DNA of 64,000 nt from positions 1-64,000 of the forward strand of contig NZ_JASBVP010000016.1 of assembly GCF_029961025.1 (NCBI RefSeq), read 5' to 3'. This stretch comes from Mycobacterium sp. Lineage in GTDB: Bacteria > Actinomycetota > Actinomycetes > Mycobacteriales > Mycobacteriaceae. The number at the start of each line of letters is the position of its first letter. Within the stretch, counting starts at the first letter, position 1. Shown here piece after piece: positions 62,026 to 64,000 of this stretch. Made by a program: the position numbers and the translations under genes. The notes under the pieces are model-generated. The model was not told the DNA's origin and ran no database searches. It saw nothing but the letters and a program-made list of their open reading frames with translations.

Positions 62026-62748
62026 TCAGCCCGGTGACGCCGGCGGCGTGTCGGTCGGGTCGCCCGCGTACCAGTGCACCGCGTAAATTCCCGGTTGTAG
62101 GGAAAGTTCCGCGACCAGACGCTCAAGGCGGGCCGGCGCATGACTGTCCATGAGCAAATGCGCTGTCAGGACAACGTTTTCATCGTCGGCGCGTCCGGTG
62201 TGAATACCACGCAAGATGAGGTCGTTCGCGCTGGTGTGCTGCACGATCTGAGCCCGCGCGTATTTTTCGGACTTGGGTCGGCAAACCAGCTGCACCTGGT
62301 AAGGCTGCTGTTCCTCGTCTTCGTCGACGGGGTTGTCGGGGTCGATCAACCGGCCCAGCGGGCGCCCCAACAAGTGCACGGCGATGATGGTCCCGGTGGC
62401 GATCAATGCGAACGCCAGGTGCCCGCCCGCGGCCAGCACCCCCACTGCGGCCGAGCACCACAGGGTGGCCGCGGTATTGAGCCCGCGAACGGTAAAGCCT
62501 TGACGCAGGATTACCCCGCCACCGAGAAACCCGACACCGGACACCACATAAGACGCGACCCTGGTGGGGCTGCTGTCATTGGTGGCGGCGGCGTAGAGCA
62601 CGAACAGGGTCGCTCCCGTTGCCACCAAGGTGTTGGTGCGCAGCCCGGCCATCCGCGCCCGCCACTGTCGTTCGACCCCGATGAGCGCACCGCAGCCCAG
62701 CCCAACCGCCAGACGCAAGGCGAAATCAGCGACACTCAGCGTGTGCAT
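62026..62748 (-). CDS. mgtC: MgtC-family virulence/magnesium-acid adaptation membrane protein
   Basis: The protein has 240 residues. The first 140 form five hydrophobic segments, with the MgtC motifs GCGALIGVERQWRARMAGLR (split: GALIGVERQWRARMAG), GVGFLGGGVILR and RGLNTAATLWCSAAVG. The C-terminal 95 residues form the ACT-like cytoplasmic domain (QPYQVQLVCRPKSEKYARAQ). M. tuberculosis MgtC (Rv1811) supports growth at low magnesium and mild acid, and MgtC regulates F-type ATP synthase in other bacteria. ATG 62748 is chosen by family; the frame is slightly open upstream. A 14-bp palindrome lies 53 bp before it. Confidence 0.93.
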   Translation of the reverse strand: MHTLSVADFALRLAVGLGCGALIGVERQWRARMAGLRTNTLVATGATLFVLYAAATNDSSPTRVASYVVSGVGFLGGGVILRQGFTVRGLNTAATLWCSAAVGVLAAGGHLAFALIATGTIIAVHLLGRPLGRLIDPDNPVDEDEEQQPYQVQLVCRPKSEKYARAQIVQHTSANDLILRGIHTGRADDENVVLTAHLLMDSHAPARLERLVAELSLQPGIYAVHWYAGDPTDTPPASPG

Positions 62749-63264
62749 CGGATGCTCTTTTTTCCGGTATGCCGCAGACCGTTGCAACCGTGATAGTTTC
62801 GCCTGACGCGTCAGGAATGCGATTGGCTATCAATTCACTTCGGTTCTGGCATCCGTTCATGCTGCGCTCACCGAGCGTTCATTTCGGTCCGGCTTGGCCC
62901 GACTCTCACCGGCACGCCCGGCAGGCTCCACAGGACACGGTTTTTGCGAAATCTCAGCATCGTCGCAAGGGATTGTATTGCCTATTCGCGTGACATCCTA
63001 GACCTGGAACACCAAGGTTCCAGCCACGGATATGGCCACGCGGAGCGATAGCGGCGAATCAGCCTGGGCCTGGTGGGAAAGTCCTGAACAGCACCAGCGG
63101 GAACACCCAAAGGCTCTATGCGGCAATATGTTTCCAAATAGTGCCGATAACGAGGCCATCGGCGATCATCGTTTGGCGGTGGTGGTGATGATGGTTGGGC
63201 CGATTGATGGGTGTCATCAATCGGCCCGGTTGTCAGGGTGTGTGGTTGTGTTTTTGCCTGGGTT
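62749..63264. other. mgtC upstream region with inverted repeats
   Basis: About 516 bases lie between mgtC and the 76-residue gene, with no recognisable protein gene. The mgtC leader should lie here. I do not see the conserved pieces of an M-box (magnesium) riboswitch. Two inverted repeats stand out: the palindrome at 62802-62815 listed separately, and CTGGAAC (63004-63010) pairing with GTTCCAG (63017-63023). Confidence 0.55.
62802..62815. promoter_or_regulatory. Perfect 14-bp palindrome upstream of mgtC
   Basis: CCTGACGCGTCAGG is fully symmetric and begins 53 bp upstream of the mgtC start, where a dimeric regulator could bind. Which regulator, if any, is unknown. Confidence 0.4.
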
Positions 63265-63495
63265 TTAGAGGGTGAAGGTTTGTGGTGTCACCATCGGCCA
63301 GGGTGAGGCCGGGACGACGCTGCGTTCCACGCGGTGGGTCACCGACTGCCAGGCGCTGGGTGAGTAGTGGGTGGTGGTTTCCTCGAAGCCGTCCACGCGC
63401 GAGATCGTCACCACACCGGTGGCCGGGTTCAAGTCGAAGACATCGCCTTTGGTTTCGTGGATTTCGGCCCCGTCAAGCAGCCGGATCACATACAT
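63265..63495 (-). CDS. Small conserved protein linked to esx genes, unknown function
   Basis: The 76-residue protein starts MYVIRLLDGAEIHETKGDVF and has a beta-rich pattern with many Thr and Val. No signal peptide, membrane segment or cysteine is visible. It follows the EsxN-like gene by 183 bp on the same strand. I associate similar short proteins with non-tuberculous mycobacteria but cannot assign a family. The ATG at 63495 is supported by a ribosome-like GGAACACC just upstream, though this is weak. Confidence 0.7.
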   Translation of the reverse strand: MYVIRLLDGAEIHETKGDVFDLNPATGVVTISRVDGFEETTTHYSPSAWQSVTHRVERSVVPASPWPMVTPQTFTL

Positions 63496-63678
63496 GGGGG
63501 TGTTCCTTCTTTCGTGTTTGCTTTCGTGTTTGGTGTTGTTTGGGTGTTGTGGGCGTGTTGGGGGTGCGCGCCCCCCGGTGCTGGAAAGGCGCCCGCCGCG
63601 GCGAGTGTTGTGGTTGGCGCTGTGGTGGCGCGCTCGCCGCGGCGGGGCCGTCGGGGGGCTGTGCGGTGCCCGCCGCGG

Positions 63679-63963
63679 TCAGGCCCAGCTGGCGCCCACC
63701 GCGCTGTCGGTGCTGGCCATGTTGGCGCTGGCGGTTTGCACCTTGGTGCCGTGGGCGTTGGCCTGGTCGTAGATCACCTGGAAGTTGCGCCCCAACTGGG
63801 TGATGAACTCCTGGCAGCCCGCCGAGCCCGCGCCGCCCCAAAAATCCCCGGCGGCCAGCACATCCCGGATGATGGCCTGGTGCTCGGCCTCCATGGCGGC
63901 GGCCTGGGCGCGAATCAGCGCCCCGTGGGCGTCCACGTCACCGAACTGGTAGTTGATCGTCAT
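63679..63963 (-). CDS. EsxN-type WXG100 protein (ESX-5 substrate)
   Basis: The protein has 94 residues, almost the same as the M. tuberculosis Mtb9.9 group (EsxN/I/L/O/V): it begins MTINYQFGDVDAHGALIRAQ and ends TDSAVGASWA. The W-x-G turn is DFWGG, joining two helices (helix one rich in Ala/Glu, helix two starting around GCQEFITQLGRNF). It pairs with an EsxM-type partner encoded just upstream, beyond the right edge; the pair is exported by ESX-5. The start at 63963 has an AGGAGAA ribosome site. The partner-strand context matches an ESX-5-linked esx locus near mgtC. Confidence 0.95.
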   Translation of the reverse strand: MTINYQFGDVDAHGALIRAQAAAMEAEHQAIIRDVLAAGDFWGGAGSAGCQEFITQLGRNFQVIYDQANAHGTKVQTASANMASTDSAVGASWA

Positions 63964-64000
63964 TTGCGGTTCTCCTTACATGTCACTGGGTTTGGGCATA

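Noticed and set aside
63004..63023. LexA (SOS) box
   Set aside because: GAAC and GTTC half-sites are present, but the spacer is six bases instead of four.
62749..63264. M-box (magnesium) riboswitch before mgtC
   Set aside because: The conserved core pieces of the M-box were not found by eye on the minus strand.

Overview
The window is chromosome from a slow-growing Mycobacterium other than M. tuberculosis. The evidence is antigen 85B (fbpB), the fibronectin-attachment glycoprotein Apa, GarA, SecA2, malate synthase GlcB, MgtC and an EsxN-type ESX-5 substrate; ESX-5 is confined to slow growers. Most of the window is collinear, in inverted orientation, with the M. tuberculosis Rv1793-Rv1890c stretch as I recall that gene order. 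There are several clear differences. I cannot name the species.

Region 1 (1-5.1 kb) is accessory DNA with visibly lower G+C than the rest. It holds a minus-strand operon whose first gene fuses an ornithine/lysine N-hydroxylase to a PaiB/KtzT-like domain. A small unknown gene follows, then the 5' end of a non-ribosomal peptide synthetase (NRPS) that opens with a condensation domain and runs off the left edge. The fusion has the architecture expected for making L-piperazate (hydroxylation, then N-N bond formation), so this is probably a piperazate-peptide locus. It is the most interesting item here.

Region 2 (5-24 kb) contains a TIGR00027 methyltransferase, an SDR, a broken zinc alcohol dehydrogenase, a YceI protein, an F420-type oxidoreductase, fbpB, small conserved genes, the glnA3/amidohydrolase pair and bfrA. 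Next come bfd with an IdeR-like box, an intact divergent oxyR/ahpC pair without ahpD, a deaminase, an L-lactate dehydrogenase, a Ddn-like protein, an HhH-GPD protein and a DUF72 protein.

Region 3 (24-46.7 kb) follows Rv1868, Rv1867, Rv1863c, adhA, apa, Rv1856c, ndh, Rv1847, blaI/Rv1845c, gnd1, guaB1, Rv1842c/Rv1841c, glcB, Rv1836c and Rv1833c. Compared with M. tuberculosis, modABC (beside apa) and the urease operon (between Rv1847 and ndh) are missing at this locus.

Region 4 (46.7-64 kb) has gcvB with a glycine riboswitch, the regulators ResR/Rv1830 and Rv1828, the bifunctional nuclease Rv1829, garA and gcvH. It continues with pgsA2-secA2-ilvG, the BacA-like ABC transporter Rv1819c, the protease Rv1815, a LysM/B-lectin protein, mgtC and an ESX-5-type esx gene at the right edge. 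Rv1823-Rv1825 are missing between gcvH and pgsA2. I saw no tRNA, rRNA, CRISPR array or insertion sequence. All Rv correspondences are from memory and were not checked by search.
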